Numbered from the stretch's first letter, positions 26,062 to 36,010 are shown. The stretch: 64,000 nt of DNA from Megasphaera coli (GCF_900095855.1 NZ_FMIY01000002.1:177322-241321); one strand, 5' to 3'. Numbers and translations are program-made. Notes: generated by a model not told the origin, from the letters alone.

Positions 26062-27909
26062 ATGGCAAAAGTAATAGGTATTGATTTAGGAACGACAAAC
26101 TCCGTAGTCGCAGTCATGGAAGGCGGCGAACCTACGGTCATTACAAACACGGAAGGCTCGAGGCTGACTCCGTCGGTTGTCGGTTTTTCCAAGACGGGTG
26201 AACGTCTCGTCGGACAGCTTGCTAAGCGCCAGGCCGTTTCCAACCCGGAAAATACGGTTTCGTCCATTAAGCGGCATATGGGTGAAAACTACACTGTAAA
26301 AGTGGAAGGCAAGGACTACACGCCGCAAGAAATTTCCGCCATGATTTTGCAGAAATTGAAGGAAGATGCCGAATCGTATCTGGGTGAAAAAGTAACACAG
26401 GCGGTCATTACCGTACCGGCGTACTTCTCCGACAGCCAGCGCCAGGCAACGAAGGATGCCGGTAAAATCGCCGGTCTCGACGTACTGCGTATCGTCAATG
26501 AACCGACGGCGGCAGCTTTGGCATACGGCCTTGACAAAGGCGGCGACGGCAAGATCCTTGTCTTCGACTTGGGCGGCGGTACTTTCGATGTGTCTATTCT
26601 CGAATTGGGGGACGGCGTATTTGAAGTAAAGGCGACGAACGGCAATACTCATCTCGGCGGCGACGACTTCGACAATGCCGTTATGAACTGGATGGTTTCC
26701 GAATTTAAGTCCCAGACGGGAATCGACCTTTCACAGGATAAAATGGCGGAACAGCGCCTGAAAGAAGCGGCCGAAAAGGCAAAAATCGAATTGTCCACCG
26801 TCTTGTCGACGAATATCAACCTGCCTTTTATTACGGCCGACGCAAGCGGGCCGAAGCACTTGGATCTCACCTTGACGCGTGCTAAATTCAACGAATTGAC
26901 GGCAGACCTCGTTCAGGAGACAATGGAACCGACACGTAAGGCAATCGCCGATTCCGGCCTGTCAATCAATGAAATCGATAAGATTATTCTCGTCGGCGGC
27001 TCCAGCCGTATTCCGGCAGTCCAGGAAGCGATCAAATCCGTTCTCGGCAAGGAACCGGACAAGGGTATCAATCCGGATGAATGTGTTGCTATCGGCGCGG
27101 CTATTCAGGCAGGTGTTCTCGTCGGCGATGTCAAAGACGTACTGCTTCTCGACGTAACGCCGCTGTCCCTCGGTATTGAAACGCTGGGCGGCGTATTTAC
27201 GAAGATTATTGAACGCAACACGACCATTCCTACGGAAGGCAAGCAGATATTCTCTACAGCTGCCGACAATCAGCCGTCTGTTGACGTGCATGTTCTGCAA
27301 GGAGAACGTGAAATGGCGGCGGACAACAAAACGCTCGGCCGCTTTGAACTCTCGGGCATTCCGTCGGCACCGCGCGGCGTACCTCGTATTGAGGTTGCCT
27401 TCAATATTGATGCCAACGGCATTGTAAACGTTTCCGCCAAGGATCTTGGTACAGGAAAGGAACAGAAGATCACCATTACGTCTTCGTCCGGTCTCGACCA
27501 GAGCGAAATCGACCGCATGGTCAAGGAAGCGGCGGCTCATGAAGTGGAAGACAAGAAGCGCAAAGAAAAGATTGAAGTAAAGAACAACGCCGATACACTC
27601 GTATACCAGGCGGAAAAGACCTTGCAGGAAGTAGGCGACAAGGGAGATCAGACTAAGGTTGCCGACGTGAAAGACAAGATTGCGGCCTTGAAGGAAGCTA
27701 TCGCGTCGGATGATACGGAACGCATTAAGAGTGCAACGGAAGCCTTGACCAAGCCTTTGTATGAATTGACCGGCGACATGTACAAACAGGCCGAAGCTCA
27801 GCAGGCGGCGCAACAACAGGCCGAACAGCCGCAGGGCAATGCGGCGCAAGGACAGGACGACAACGTAGTTGATGCGGATTATAAGGTGGTCGACGACGAT
27901 CAGAAATAA
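26062..27909 (+). CDS. dnaK: Chaperone DnaK (Hsp70)
   Basis: A 615-residue Hsp70. The ATPase domain starts [19 protein letters not shown] and contains [51 protein letters not shown] and [13 protein letters not shown]. The linker [15 protein letters not shown] leads to the substrate-binding domain and a Gln-rich tail ending [12 protein letters not shown]. Length and gaps are those of the Gram-positive-type DnaK (no 24-residue insert of E. coli seen near residue 80). AGAGGAGG precedes the ATG. It acts with DnaJ and GrpE encoded on either side. Confidence 0.97.
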   Translation: MAKVIGIDLGTTNSVVAVMEGGEPTVITNTEGSRLTPSVVGFSKTGERLVGQLAKRQAVSNPENTVSSIKRHMGENYTVKVEGKDYTPQEISAMILQKLKEDAESYLGEKVTQAVITVPAYFSDSQRQATKDAGKIAGLDVLRIVNEPTAAALAYGLDKGGDGKILVFDLGGGTFDVSILELGDGVFEVKATNGNTHLGGDDFDNAVMNWMVSEFKSQTGIDLSQDKMAEQRLKEAAEKAKIELSTVLSTNINLPFITADASGPKHLDLTLTRAKFNELTADLVQETMEPTRKAIADSGLSINEIDKIILVGGSSRIPAVQEAIKSVLGKEPDKGINPDECVAIGAAIQAGVLVGDVKDVLLLDVTPLSLGIETLGGVFTKIIERNTTIPTEGKQIFSTAADNQPSVDVHVLQGEREMAADNKTLGRFELSGIPSAPRGVPRIEVAFNIDANGIVNVSAKDLGTGKEQKITITSSSGLDQSEIDRMVKEAAAHEVEDKKRKEKIEVKNNADTLVYQAEKTLQEVGDKGDQTKVADVKDKIAALKEAIASDDTERIKSATEALTKPLYELTGDMYKQAEAQQAAQQQAEQPQGNAAQGQDDNVVDADYKVVDDDQK

Positions 27910-27934
27910 GATGTAACAGAAGGGGCTGCCTATA

Positions 27935-29152
27935 ATGAGTAAAAAAGATTATTATGAAGTCCTCGGCGTCTCCAAGAATGCGAGTGAAGCCGATATAAAG
28001 AAGGCTTTTCGCAAACTTGCCATTAAGTATCATCCCGACAAGAACCGGGATAATCCGAAAGAGGCGGAAGAAAAATTTAAAGAAGTCAATGAAGCGTACA
28101 GCGTGTTGTCAGATGAGACGAAACGTGCGCAGTATGACCAATTCGGTCCTGAAGCCTTCCAAAACGGCGGCACCGGTGCCGCCGGCTTCGGCGGTTTCGG
28201 CGGTTTCAGTCAAGGCGGTTTCAGCGACTTCGGCGATATATTCGAATCCTTTTTCGGCGGCGGCGGTCGTTCCGGACAAGCGAACGGACCGCAGCGCGGG
28301 GCGGACTTGCGCTATGACATAGATATCTCCTTTAAGCAGGCCGCCTTCGGCGCGGAAATGGAAATTCAGGTGCCGAAGGAAGATACATGCGGCCGATGCC
28401 GCGGCAACGGAGCGGAACCGGGCAGCCGGGTGGACACCTGCCCGGTTTGTCACGGCACGGGGCAGCAGCGGGTTGTACAAAATACGCCTTTCGGCCAGAT
28501 GGTCAATGTCCGTACGTGTTCCCATTGCGGCGGTTCAGGTAAGATCATCGAAAAGAAATGCAATGCCTGCCATGGAACGGGAACCGTCAAGGTTCGCAAA
28601 AAACTGCAAATCAAGATTCCGGCCGGTGTCGACGACGGTGCTCGTCTGCGTGTTGCCGGTGAAGGAGAACCGGGAACGCACGGCGGCGGTCACGGTGACT
28701 TGTATGTTTACATCTTTGTGCGCAAAGACGGACAGTTTACACGACGCGGCAATGACGTCATTTCCAAGCAGTCCGTATCCTTCACGCAGGCCGCTTTGGG
28801 GGCGACCATTCGCGTGGAAACACTGGACGGAAAAATTGACCTGAAAATTCCTGCAGGCACGCAGACGGGAACACTTTTCCGTATTAAAGGGAAGGGTGTG
28901 CCCGTACTGGGGTCCAGAGACAGACGGGGCGATCATCATGTACAGATCAACATCGCCACGCCGAAGCGGCTAAGTGCCAAGCAAAAGGAACTGCTCAGAG
29001 AATTTGGCAGGGAAAGCGGCGAAGACTGGCTTCTTGACGATGAGGGTGAAAATAAAAAAAAAACTAAAAAAGGAAGATTTTGGAATAAGTTGATTGAGTA
29101 TGTTCGCAGCCGCTTTGCAGCGGGATACCGTCAATTTACGGCCGAAATATAA
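27935..29152 (+). CDS. dnaJ: Chaperone DnaJ (Hsp40)
   Basis: A 405-residue type I DnaJ that delivers substrates to DnaK and stimulates its ATPase. The J domain (residues 1-70) has the HPD motif in KYHPDKN. A Gly/Phe-rich stretch (~75-115) follows, then four zinc-binding CXXCXGXG repeats ([32 protein letters not shown]) and the C-terminal substrate domains. The tail after residue ~370 is longer than usual and is encoded next to a run of ten A bases (29054-29063). A terminator follows, so dnaJ ends the heat-shock operon. Confidence 0.96.
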   Translation: MSKKDYYEVLGVSKNASEADIKKAFRKLAIKYHPDKNRDNPKEAEEKFKEVNEAYSVLSDETKRAQYDQFGPEAFQNGGTGAAGFGGFGGFSQGGFSDFGDIFESFFGGGGRSGQANGPQRGADLRYDIDISFKQAAFGAEMEIQVPKEDTCGRCRGNGAEPGSRVDTCPVCHGTGQQRVVQNTPFGQMVNVRTCSHCGGSGKIIEKKCNACHGTGTVKVRKKLQIKIPAGVDDGARLRVAGEGEPGTHGGGHGDLYVYIFVRKDGQFTRRGNDVISKQSVSFTQAALGATIRVETLDGKIDLKIPAGTQTGTLFRIKGKGVPVLGSRDRRGDHHVQINIATPKRLSAKQKELLREFGRESGEDWLLDDEGENKKKTKKGRFWNKLIEYVRSRFAAGYRQFTAEI

Positions 29153-29158
29153 CGATAC

Positions 29159-29194
29159 AGCTGCGGGCAACCGATAAATGTCCGCAGCTTTTTT
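29159..29194 (+). terminator. Terminator of the heat-shock operon
   Basis: AGCTGCGGGCA pairs with TGTCCGCAGCT (one G-U/mismatch), a 9-base loop, then six T. It lies 7 bases after the dnaJ stop. Confidence 0.8.
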
Positions 29195-29212
29195 GATAGA
29201 GGAGACGGCTCC

Positions 29213-30091
29213 ATGCAGTGGAAAAAAATAGAACTTGTTGTTCCGGAAAAAGCGGTCGATATAGTTTCTCTCCTTTTATGGGAATGCGGGACCGGCGGCT
29301 TCGTTATTCACGATGAAGTAACCGGCGGAACCGTTTCGCTTGATGTATATATTCCTCATGAAAAGGCGGAAACGTCCCTCGCCGGCATATACCGCCGCCT
29401 TGACGCCTTATGGCGGGACAATCCCGGTTGGCCCTTATATCAATTGACTTGTAACGGCCCCGTAGATGACGATTGGCTGTACGAATGGCAGAAATTTTTT
29501 CATGCTGCCGATGTGACCGAACGTTTTACAGTCGTCCCGGCGTGGGAAGAAATAAAAGAGAAAGCAGATAAAATTGTGTTGCGCATCGATCCGGGGACTT
29601 CCTTCGGCAGCGGCCTGCACGCGACGACGTGCATGTGTCTTGGCGCCGTGGAGAAGCATGTGCGTCCCGGCGACACCGTCATCGATATCGGCACGGGTAC
29701 GGGCATTCTCGCTATAGGTGCCGCGAAATGCGGTGCGGCAGTCGTCCGAGCCGTCGACCTTGATGAGGCGGCAGTCGGCCGGGCGGTGATCAACACAAAG
29801 CTCAATGATGTCGGAGAGACGGTAATAGCGGCGCAGAGCGACTTGCTTAGCAACGTGGACGACTCCGCGCAGCAGGCCGACGTCATCGTCGGCAACTTGG
29901 TGACCGAGGCGATTTTAAAAGTATTGTCCGTAGTATGCGACTATTTAAAGGCGGGTGGAATATTTATCGGCAGCGGTATTATTGATGAACGCATTGACGA
30001 AGTGCGCCTTGCCGCAAAAGAGCGGGGACTGACTATGATTGAGGAAGAATTAAGGGACGGCTGGTATGCCGTCACTATGAGGAGAGACTGA
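29213..30091 (+). CDS. prmA: Ribosomal protein L11 methyltransferase PrmA
   Basis: A 292-residue SAM-dependent methyltransferase that trimethylates ribosomal protein L11. The N-terminal L11-binding domain (residues 1-95) contains WLYEWQKFF. The catalytic domain has DPGTSFGSGLHATTCMCL, the SAM-binding DIGTGTGILAIGAAKCGA and VGNLVTEAIL, where PrmA usually has NILA/NPPF-type residues. Its stop overlaps the rsmE start (TGATG). The dnaJ-prmA-rsmE-mtaB order is common in Firmicutes. Assignment is secure. Confidence 0.94.
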   Translation: MQWKKIELVVPEKAVDIVSLLLWECGTGGFVIHDEVTGGTVSLDVYIPHEKAETSLAGIYRRLDALWRDNPGWPLYQLTCNGPVDDDWLYEWQKFFHAADVTERFTVVPAWEEIKEKADKIVLRIDPGTSFGSGLHATTCMCLGAVEKHVRPGDTVIDIGTGTGILAIGAAKCGAAVVRAVDLDEAAVGRAVINTKLNDVGETVIAAQSDLLSNVDDSAQQADVIVGNLVTEAILKVLSVVCDYLKAGGIFIGSGIIDERIDEVRLAAKERGLTMIEEELRDGWYAVTMRRD

Positions 30092-30816
30092 TGCGTACCT
30101 TATTTACGAATTTTCCCATTGCAGAAGAATTTAGCCTCAGCACCGACGACACGTATCATGTCATGCGTGTTTTGCGCGCTTCCGTCGGCGATATGCTGTA
30201 CGTGACGGACAGCAGGGGCGCCGAGTTTACATGTGAAATTATTCGCGTTGACGGAGACAGGGCGCTCCTGCGTCCTATAGAGCAGACGAAGGAAGCACCG
30301 GAAAAAGGAGCGGATCTTGTCCTGGCGGCGGCGCTCCTTAAAAACGACAAATTTGAATGGGCCGTACAGAAGGCCGCGGAATTGGGCGTGAACCGCATCG
30401 TTCCTATACAAATGGAACACTGTGTAGTAAAATTAAATGACGATCGCCGTGCCGAACGGCGCAGGAGATGGCAAAAAATTGCTTTGGAAGCGGCAAAGCA
30501 ATGCGGCCGCTTCGATGTACCTGCCGTAGAAGCGGTAAAGACTCTTCCCGAGCTGATAGAATCTTTCAAGTCCCACTTTTTTCTCGTCCCCTACGAGTTT
30601 GAAACGGCGCCCGTTACGGACGCGGCCCGAAAAGGAGCGAGCCGCGACACGGTCATTTGCATCGGTCCTGAAGGGGGGTATGCGCCGCAGGAGATTGATT
30701 TGCTTCGCAGCGCCGCAGACTGCGTGACCGTATCGTTGGGGCCGCGTATTTTGCGGGCCGAAACGGCAGCCGTTGCGGCAGTGTCCATCATTATGTACGA
30801 AAGAGGATTCGTGTAA
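30091..30816 (+). CDS. rsmE: 16S rRNA (uracil-1498-N3)-methyltransferase RsmE
   Basis: A 241-residue SPOUT-class methyltransferase that modifies U1498 of 16S rRNA in the decoding region. It has the N-terminal PUA-like domain (HVMRVLRASVGDMLYVTD) and the KNDKFEWAVQKAAELGVNRIVP block. The knotted SAM-binding motifs are ICIGPEGGYAPQEIDLL and VSLGPRILRAETAAVAAV. It overlaps prmA by one base (TGATG), which implies coupled translation, and abuts mtaB. Confidence 0.95.
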   Translation: MRTLFTNFPIAEEFSLSTDDTYHVMRVLRASVGDMLYVTDSRGAEFTCEIIRVDGDRALLRPIEQTKEAPEKGADLVLAAALLKNDKFEWAVQKAAELGVNRIVPIQMEHCVVKLNDDRRAERRRRWQKIALEAAKQCGRFDVPAVEAVKTLPELIESFKSHFFLVPYEFETAPVTDAARKGASRDTVICIGPEGGYAPQEIDLLRSAADCVTVSLGPRILRAETAAVAAVSIIMYERGFV

Positions 30817-32133
30817 ATGCCGACGATTGCTTTTACGACACTCGGTTGTCGCGTAAATCAATATGACACGGACAGCATGCGCAGTCTGTTTTTTGCGGAA
30901 GGCTTTACGGAGACGGACTTTAACGGCCGTGCCGACGTGTATGTCATCAATACGTGCTCCGTCACGCACATGGGTGAAAAGAAGTCGCGCCAAATCATCA
31001 GGCGGGCGAAGAAAAACAACGAAGGGGCACTTGTCGTCGTGACGGGTTGTTATGCCCAACTGAGTCCTGACGTGTTGGCGGCCATTCCCGATGTGGATGC
31101 CGTTATAGGCACGAATGAGCGCAAGAATATCGTCACCATTGTTCGGAGCCTCTTGGGCAGGGCAAAGGCCGAAGCGGTTCTTGCCGTCCATGACGTCATG
31201 GGGCGCGATACCTTTGAAGAAATTCCTCTCTATCCGTCGGCAGTGGAGCATACGCGGGCGGATTTGAAAATACAGGAAGGATGCAATAATTTTTGCTCCT
31301 ACTGTATTATTCCGTATACGCGGGGCAGTCTTAAATCGCGCCGGCCCGATGCGGTTATTGCCGAGGCGAAGCGGCTTGTCTCCTTCGGGTTTAGAGAAAT
31401 CGTTCTCACGGGCATTCACCTCGGAGCGTACGGCATTGATCTTCCCGAACGGCCTACATTGGCACTCATTTTGAGGCGTCTTTTGGCGGAGACGGACGTT
31501 GCCCGCATTCGCATGGGGTCCATTGAATCCGTTGAAATCAGTGACGATCTCATTGACGCCATCAATTCGTCGCCCCGTGTCTGTCCGCATCTGCATTTGC
31601 CCATACAGTCCGGGTCCGATGCGATTTTAAGCGCCATGCACCGCCGCTATACGACTGAAGAGTATATTAATCTGGTTCGCAGGCTTCACGAAAAAGTACA
31701 CGGTCTCACAGTCTCGACGGACCTTATCCTCGGCTTTCCCGGCGAGACGGACGAGCGTTTTGCGGAAACCGTGAAAGCCTTGGAGCAGTTGAATTTTTCC
31801 CACATTCACGCTTTTCCCTATTCACCGCGCCAAGGTACGCCGGCGGCAGTCATGGCGGGACAAGTGAGCGGTGACGTCAAGAAGAAGCGTGTCGAACAGA
31901 TAAACGCCATGTCGGTCAGGCAAAAGGAAGCTATTTTAGACGGCATGATCGGGCAGGAAGTGCAGGTTCTTTTGGAGTCGGTGGAGAATGCTATGGGCGA
32001 AGGCTTTTCGGAGCACTACGAACGGGTGCGTGCAGAGGTTCCGGCCGATTATGAATGCGGCCGTATTATAAATGTTCTGCTGACGGGCCGTGACGGTTCC
32101 GTATTGACAGGCAATATAAAGGAGGTTTCTTAA
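30817..32133 (+). CDS. mtaB: tRNA t6A37 methylthiotransferase MtaB
   Basis: A 438-residue radical-SAM methylthiotransferase that adds a methylthio group to t6A at position 37 of tRNAs decoding ANN codons. It has the N-terminal UPF0004 domain with cluster cysteines (TLGCRVNQYD; INTCSVT; VTGCYAQ) and the radical-SAM motif CNNFCSYCIIPYTRG. The core contains HLHLPIQSGSDAIL and LILGFPGETDERF, and a C-terminal TRAM domain closes the protein (GQEVQVLLES, ADYECGRIINVLLTG). The TLGCRVNQYD start separates it from MiaB. The start directly abuts the rsmE stop. Confidence 0.94.
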   Translation: MPTIAFTTLGCRVNQYDTDSMRSLFFAEGFTETDFNGRADVYVINTCSVTHMGEKKSRQIIRRAKKNNEGALVVVTGCYAQLSPDVLAAIPDVDAVIGTNERKNIVTIVRSLLGRAKAEAVLAVHDVMGRDTFEEIPLYPSAVEHTRADLKIQEGCNNFCSYCIIPYTRGSLKSRRPDAVIAEAKRLVSFGFREIVLTGIHLGAYGIDLPERPTLALILRRLLAETDVARIRMGSIESVEISDDLIDAINSSPRVCPHLHLPIQSGSDAILSAMHRRYTTEEYINLVRRLHEKVHGLTVSTDLILGFPGETDERFAETVKALEQLNFSHIHAFPYSPRQGTPAAVMAGQVSGDVKKKRVEQINAMSVRQKEAILDGMIGQEVQVLLESVENAMGEGFSEHYERVRAEVPADYECGRIINVLLTGRDGSVLTGNIKEVS

Positions 32134-32134
32134 A

Positions 32135-32479
32135 ATGGAAGACTGCATTTTTTGCAAAATCATCAACGGCGAAATACCGAGCAGGAAAGTTTATGAAGAC
32201 GATACTTTTTATGCTTTTGAAGACATTGCGCCTGTGGCACCCGTACATGTACTGGTTATTCCGAAAAAACACGTAAAAAGTATTGCGGCTTTGACGGAAG
32301 CGGACGGCGACGTGGCGGGAAAGATGCTCTTTGCCCTCCGGACGGTCGCTGAGAAATTGGGCTTGGCCGAAGACGGTTACCGTGTCGTCTTTAATACAGG
32401 CGAAAAGGCGGGACAGACGGTTCATCATATGCACGCGCATATTTTAGGCGGCAAAGAAATGGCTTGGCCGGGAGTATAA
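32135..32479 (+). CDS. HIT-family nucleotide-binding protein (HinT-like)
   Basis: A 114-residue histidine-triad protein, probably a purine nucleoside phosphoramidase. It starts CIFCKIINGEIPS, the classic HinT opening with two zinc-type cysteines, and ends in the triad HHMHAHILGGKEM. A strong AAAGGAGG lies in the 3' end of mtaB, and the start is 1 base after the mtaB stop. Its stop is followed one base later by the ATG of a tiny membrane-protein frame. Confidence 0.93.
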   Translation: MEDCIFCKIINGEIPSRKVYEDDTFYAFEDIAPVAPVHVLVIPKKHVKSIAALTEADGDVAGKMLFALRTVAEKLGLAEDGYRVVFNTGEKAGQTVHHMHAHILGGKEMAWPGV

Positions 32480-32480
32480 G

Positions 32481-32582
32481 ATGGCTGCCCGGAAAGAACG
32501 GCCCTTACTCGCGACAATTCGCGTCGTCGCTCTTATCGCCTTGGTCGGCATAATAGCTTTTTTGGCGATTAAAGGGTTATAA
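32481..32582 (+). CDS. Possible 33-residue single-pass membrane protein
   Basis: A short frame beginning one base after the HIT gene stop. It encodes 33 residues: a basic head (MAARKERPLLATIR) and one hydrophobic segment (VVALIALVGIIAFLAIKGL) that would span the membrane once. GGGAG lies 6 bases before the ATG, inside the HIT gene, so coupled translation is plausible. The positive-inside topology and the position before the terminator fit a real small gene. I have no homologue to name, and chance cannot be excluded. Confidence 0.5.
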   Translation: MAARKERPLLATIRVVALIALVGIIAFLAIKGL

Positions 32583-32650
32583 GAGAATGAAGAGGAGACG
32601 CATAAACAGGTGATCCTTGAAAAATAATACATAACGGCAAGCTTTGGATA

Positions 32651-32696
32651 TTCCCCTGACAGGACCGGCAATTATGTGTCAGGGGAACTTTTTTTC
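32651..32696 (+). terminator. Terminator of the prmA-rsmE-mtaB-HIT operon
   Basis: TTCCCCTGACA (32651-32661) pairs perfectly with TGTCAGGGGAA (32677-32687), with a 15-base loop and a following T run. Confidence 0.85.
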
Positions 32697-32780
32697 CTGC
32701 TCTGTAGATTTTAATCTTTCTTTTAAGCAAATACTCAGAACCGTCCTATATAGTAAAAGCCGTAAGAGGAGGCGCGCGAT

Positions 32781-33146
32781 GTGGACAGGGACAAAATCTT
32801 CGGCTTTGTAGGTGAAAAAAAGGCGACGGAACTTTTACAGGCCAAGGGCTATACCGTTTGCTGCGTTAATTACCGCACGGCTGTCGGCGAAATAGATATT
32901 GTTGCCAAAGACGGAGATACACTTGTCTTTGTGGAAGTAAAATCGCGGCACTCTCTGGAATACGGTTTGCCTTCCGAGGCGGTTGCTTTTTATAAGCGGC
33001 GGAAAATTGTCAGAATTGCCCAAGTGTATTTGGCACAGCACGGTCTTTGGCAATCACCGTGCCGTTTTGATGTGGTGGAAATCTTAAAAAGGGCGGGACG
33101 GCCTGTTGCCGTTCGTCATATTATACATGCTTTTACGGCGGAGTGA
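32781..33146 (+). CDS. yraN: YraN/UPF0102 family endonuclease-like protein
   Basis: A 121-residue YraN-family protein with a restriction-endonuclease-like fold. The conserved motifs are present: GEKKATELLQAKGY, the catalytic-type GEIDIVAKDGDTLVFVEVKSR (D...EVK) and a C-terminal RFDVVEIL. GTG 32781 has AGAGGAGG at 7-9 bases. The role in the cell is not established; the family is nearly always beside comM/dprA or rnhB in Firmicutes, as here. It ends 3 bases before comM. Confidence 0.9.
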   Translation: MDRDKIFGFVGEKKATELLQAKGYTVCCVNYRTAVGEIDIVAKDGDTLVFVEVKSRHSLEYGLPSEAVAFYKRRKIVRIAQVYLAQHGLWQSPCRFDVVEILKRAGRPVAVRHIIHAFTAE

Positions 33147-33149
33147 CCT

Positions 33150-34667
33150 ATGTTTGCGCGTATTTTCGGAGCATCCGTTTTGGGGCTGCACGGCCATTTA
33201 ATTACGGTAGAATCGGATATAGCTAACGGCTTGCCGGCTTTTGATATTGTGGGTCTTGCGACGGTAGCCGTAAAAGAATCGAAGGAGCGTGTTCGCGCAG
33301 CCGTGAAAAACAGCGGCTTCGAGTTTCCTATGCGGCGGATTACAGTGAACCTGGCGCCGGCGGACATGAAAAAGGAAGGCGCCGGTCTGGATCTGGCCAT
33401 AGGCGTCGCCCTCATGGTGTCGAGCGGGCAAATAAGCGGGGAGACCTGTGAAAAGGCGCTGTTTATAGGTGAGCTTTCCCTGGACGGCGGCGTCAGACCG
33501 GTAGCAGGTGTCCTCTCCATGGTCCTGGCCGCGGCGGAGCGGGGATTTACGCACGTCTTCGTCAGTCCGGACAATGTGGGTGAAGCTCTCTTGTGCGAAA
33601 ATATAACTGTATATGAAACGCCCGATTTTTCGGCCCTCATAGAACACTTGCGGGGCGTACGGAAAATTAAGGCCGCCGCCGGCCGCGACAGTACGGCCGA
33701 TATACCGCAATACAGTGTGGACTACAGCGAAGTTCAGGGACAGGTCATTGCCAAAAGAGCCTTGGAAATCGCTGCCGCCGGCGGGCACAACCTGCTTATG
33801 GTCGGTCCGCCGGGTGCGGGAAAATCCATGCTTGCCAAGCGAATTCCGACGATTTTACCGCCCATGAATATAAAAGAGTCCTTGGAAGTGACACAAATTT
33901 ACAGTGTTGCCGGACTCTTTCACAAGGAAGGGCGCCTTTTGGAACGCCCTTTCCGCAGTCCGCATCACACCATTTCGGCAGCAGGCCTCATTGGCGGCGG
34001 TTCCGTACCGAAACCGGGGGAAGTGACGCTCAGCCATAAGGGCGTCCTCTTTCTCGACGAGCTGCCCGAATTTTCCCGCTCCGTCCTGGAAGTACTGCGT
34101 CAGCCCTTGGAAGACAGGGTGGTTCACTTGGTACGTGTCAACGCGGCCCTGTCCTATCCGGCCCAATTTATGTTGATCGCCGCCATGAATCCCTGCCCGT
34201 GCGGCTATCTGCACGACAAGGACAAGCCTTGTGCCTGCACGTCCGGAGAAATTAGGCGTTATGTGAGAAAAATATCAGGTCCTCTTCTGGACAGAATCGA
34301 CCTGCATGTAACCGTCGAACGGCCCAAGTATGAAGAGCTTACGTCGCCTGCTCGTCAGGAAGCGTCGAGCACTGTCAGAGACCGTGTACTGGCTGCGGGA
34401 GAGCGGCAGGAAAGGCGGCTATACCCGTACGGTATACGCAATAACGGCATGATGGGACATCGCGAAATCAGAGAAACGTGCCGCATTACGGCAGGCGGCG
34501 AGAAGCTGCTGCACGATGTTTTTCATAAGCTTAAACTGAGTCCGCGCAGTTATGACCGCCTCATTAAGGTGGCCCGTACGGTTGCGGATTTGGCCGGTGC
34601 CGAAGAAATCGGCGAAGAACATATTGCCGAGACCGTCAGCTACAGAGATACGCTGCAGAGGATGTGA
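33150..34667 (+). CDS. comM: YifB/ComM-family AAA+ ATPase (Mg-chelatase-like)
   Basis: A 505-residue YifB/ComM protein. It has an N-terminal Lon-like domain (residues 1-165, IVGLATVAVKESKERVRAAVKN) and an AAA+ domain with Walker A VGPPGAGKSML and Walker B GVLFLDELPEF. The Mg-chelatase signature NPCPCGYLHDKDKPCACT follows, with a C-terminal helical domain ending. ComM is a hexameric helicase that promotes branch migration during natural transformation. It lies directly before dprA, which supports a competence role. Confidence 0.94.
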   Translation: MFARIFGASVLGLHGHLITVESDIANGLPAFDIVGLATVAVKESKERVRAAVKNSGFEFPMRRITVNLAPADMKKEGAGLDLAIGVALMVSSGQISGETCEKALFIGELSLDGGVRPVAGVLSMVLAAAERGFTHVFVSPDNVGEALLCENITVYETPDFSALIEHLRGVRKIKAAAGRDSTADIPQYSVDYSEVQGQVIAKRALEIAAAGGHNLLMVGPPGAGKSMLAKRIPTILPPMNIKESLEVTQIYSVAGLFHKEGRLLERPFRSPHHTISAAGLIGGGSVPKPGEVTLSHKGVLFLDELPEFSRSVLEVLRQPLEDRVVHLVRVNAALSYPAQFMLIAAMNPCPCGYLHDKDKPCACTSGEIRRYVRKISGPLLDRIDLHVTVERPKYEELTSPARQEASSTVRDRVLAAGERQERRLYPYGIRNNGMMGHREIRETCRITAGGEKLLHDVFHKLKLSPRSYDRLIKVARTVADLAGAEEIGEEHIAETVSYRDTLQRM

Positions 34668-34671
34668 TGCC

Positions 34672-35802
34672 GTGAAAGAAGTGGTAAATGGCAATCGGCC
34701 GGTATCGCAGGAAGAACGAATATATTTGGCAGCGCTTGCGTCCGTGCACGGCTGGGGGCCGGCGACGATTCGCAAACTTCTGGCCCGTTTCGGCACGGCC
34801 GAAGACATTTGGCTGGGGCCGGCGGAGCGCCTGACACTTTCCCCAACCGCCTTGGAAGCGTTCTCGGCGCAGCGCCGTATTTTTGACGGTGAAAAGCTGC
34901 TGAGAAATTTAGAAACATACGGTGTAACACTTATTACATGGTACGATGCGGACTATCCCGCTTTGCTGCGGGAGACGTGCAATCCGCCGCCTGTTCTTTA
35001 CTGGCGCGGGCCGGCACTGCAAAGCGAGAGAACCGTTGCCGTCGTCGGCTCACGCAGGGCCGGACCGTACGGTCTCAATGCAGCCCAACTCATCGGTACG
35101 GAGCTTGTACAATTTGAGGCAGTCATTGTCAGCGGCGGTGCCAGAGGCATCGACACGAAAGCTCATGAAGGAGCCCTGCGCGGCGGCGGCAGGACAATTG
35201 TCGTCACAGGCTGCGGACAGGACCGGATATATCCGCATGAGAACAGGAAGCTCTTTGAGCGTATTATCGACGGCGGCGGTGCCGTGTGCTCGGAGTTTCC
35301 CTTCGGCATAGAGCCGTTGGCACAAAATTTTCCGCGCCGTAATTGCGTTATTGCCGGCTTGTCGCGCTGTACTGTCGTCGTCGAAGCGGATATACGCAGC
35401 GGTGCTTTGATTACGGCTGATTTTGCTCTTGAAGAGGGGCGCGACGTCTTTGCCGTTCCGGGCAGTATATTTTCCCGAACTTCGCGCGGTACGAACGGTC
35501 TTCTGAGAAACGGTGCCCAAGCTTATACGGCTGCAAGCGACGTGGCTGGCGAATACGGCTGGATAGAGGCGATTGCGCAAGAATCGGGCAGCGCCGCAGC
35601 GGCTGTTTCCCTGAGTGACGAGGAAACACGATTATGGGAGATCTTGCGGACTGACGAGGCCGTATCGGCAGAAGAATTGGCAATGCGGACGAATATGGCC
35701 GCAGACGCCGTGGCACGACTTCTCCTTTCCCTGCAGCTGAAGGACATTGTGGATATGAAGGGCGGCATGTACATGCGTTCCGCAAAGTCCTGTTTAAAAT
35801 AG
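34672..35802 (+). CDS. dprA: DNA-processing protein DprA
   Basis: A 376-residue DprA, which binds incoming single-stranded DNA and loads RecA in natural transformation. The N-terminal SAM-like/HhH part (YLAALASVHGWGPATIRKLLARFG) is followed by the Rossmann core with VAVVGSRRAGPYGL, VSGGARGIDTKAHEGAL and VTGCGQDRIYPHENRKLF. NFPRRNCVIAGLS and a C-terminal winged-helix region follow (ILRTDEAVSAEELAMRTNM). GTG 34672 is used: it lies 5 bases after the comM stop with GAGG upstream. With comM here and comF at 44.7 kb, the strain probably has a competence system. Confidence 0.94.
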   Translation: MKEVVNGNRPVSQEERIYLAALASVHGWGPATIRKLLARFGTAEDIWLGPAERLTLSPTALEAFSAQRRIFDGEKLLRNLETYGVTLITWYDADYPALLRETCNPPPVLYWRGPALQSERTVAVVGSRRAGPYGLNAAQLIGTELVQFEAVIVSGGARGIDTKAHEGALRGGGRTIVVTGCGQDRIYPHENRKLFERIIDGGGAVCSEFPFGIEPLAQNFPRRNCVIAGLSRCTVVVEADIRSGALITADFALEEGRDVFAVPGSIFSRTSRGTNGLLRNGAQAYTAASDVAGEYGWIEAIAQESGSAAAAVSLSDEETRLWEILRTDEAVSAEELAMRTNMAADAVARLLLSLQLKDIVDMKGGMYMRSAKSCLK

Positions 35803-35897
35803 TTATGGCCGGACCGCATAGCCGTATCCCTCGTTGCGGAAATATTTGAAAATAAATAAGAACGGCGTAAACTCCGCATTCCTGCGGTATTATCCGC

Positions 35898-35926
35898 TTG
35901 CAATCTTTTGTTTTTTGCAGTACACT
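35898..35926 (+). promoter_or_regulatory. Weak promoter candidate downstream of dprA
   Basis: TTGCAA (35898-35903), 17 bases, TACACT (35921-35926). A transcript from here would pass a small hairpin (35939-35956) and then a strong terminator-like hairpin before the gene at 36077. Confidence 0.35.
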
Positions 35927-35972
35927 GTATATATCTATATTGCCGTTGACGGCAATTGAAAGATAGGCGGTT

Positions 35973-36010
35973 AATAAAAGAGGTGCCAAGACAGCACCTC
36001 TTTTATTCTA
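35973..36010. terminator. Strong terminator-type hairpin between dprA and the exported protein gene
   Basis: A perfect 14-bp stem (35973-35986 with 35994-36007) and a 7-base loop, with A-rich and T-rich ends so it can work in both directions. It is 170 bases after dprA and 70 before the next gene. It may terminate the dprA transcript or act as an attenuator. The rest of the 274-base gap holds no gene that I can see. Confidence 0.75.
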
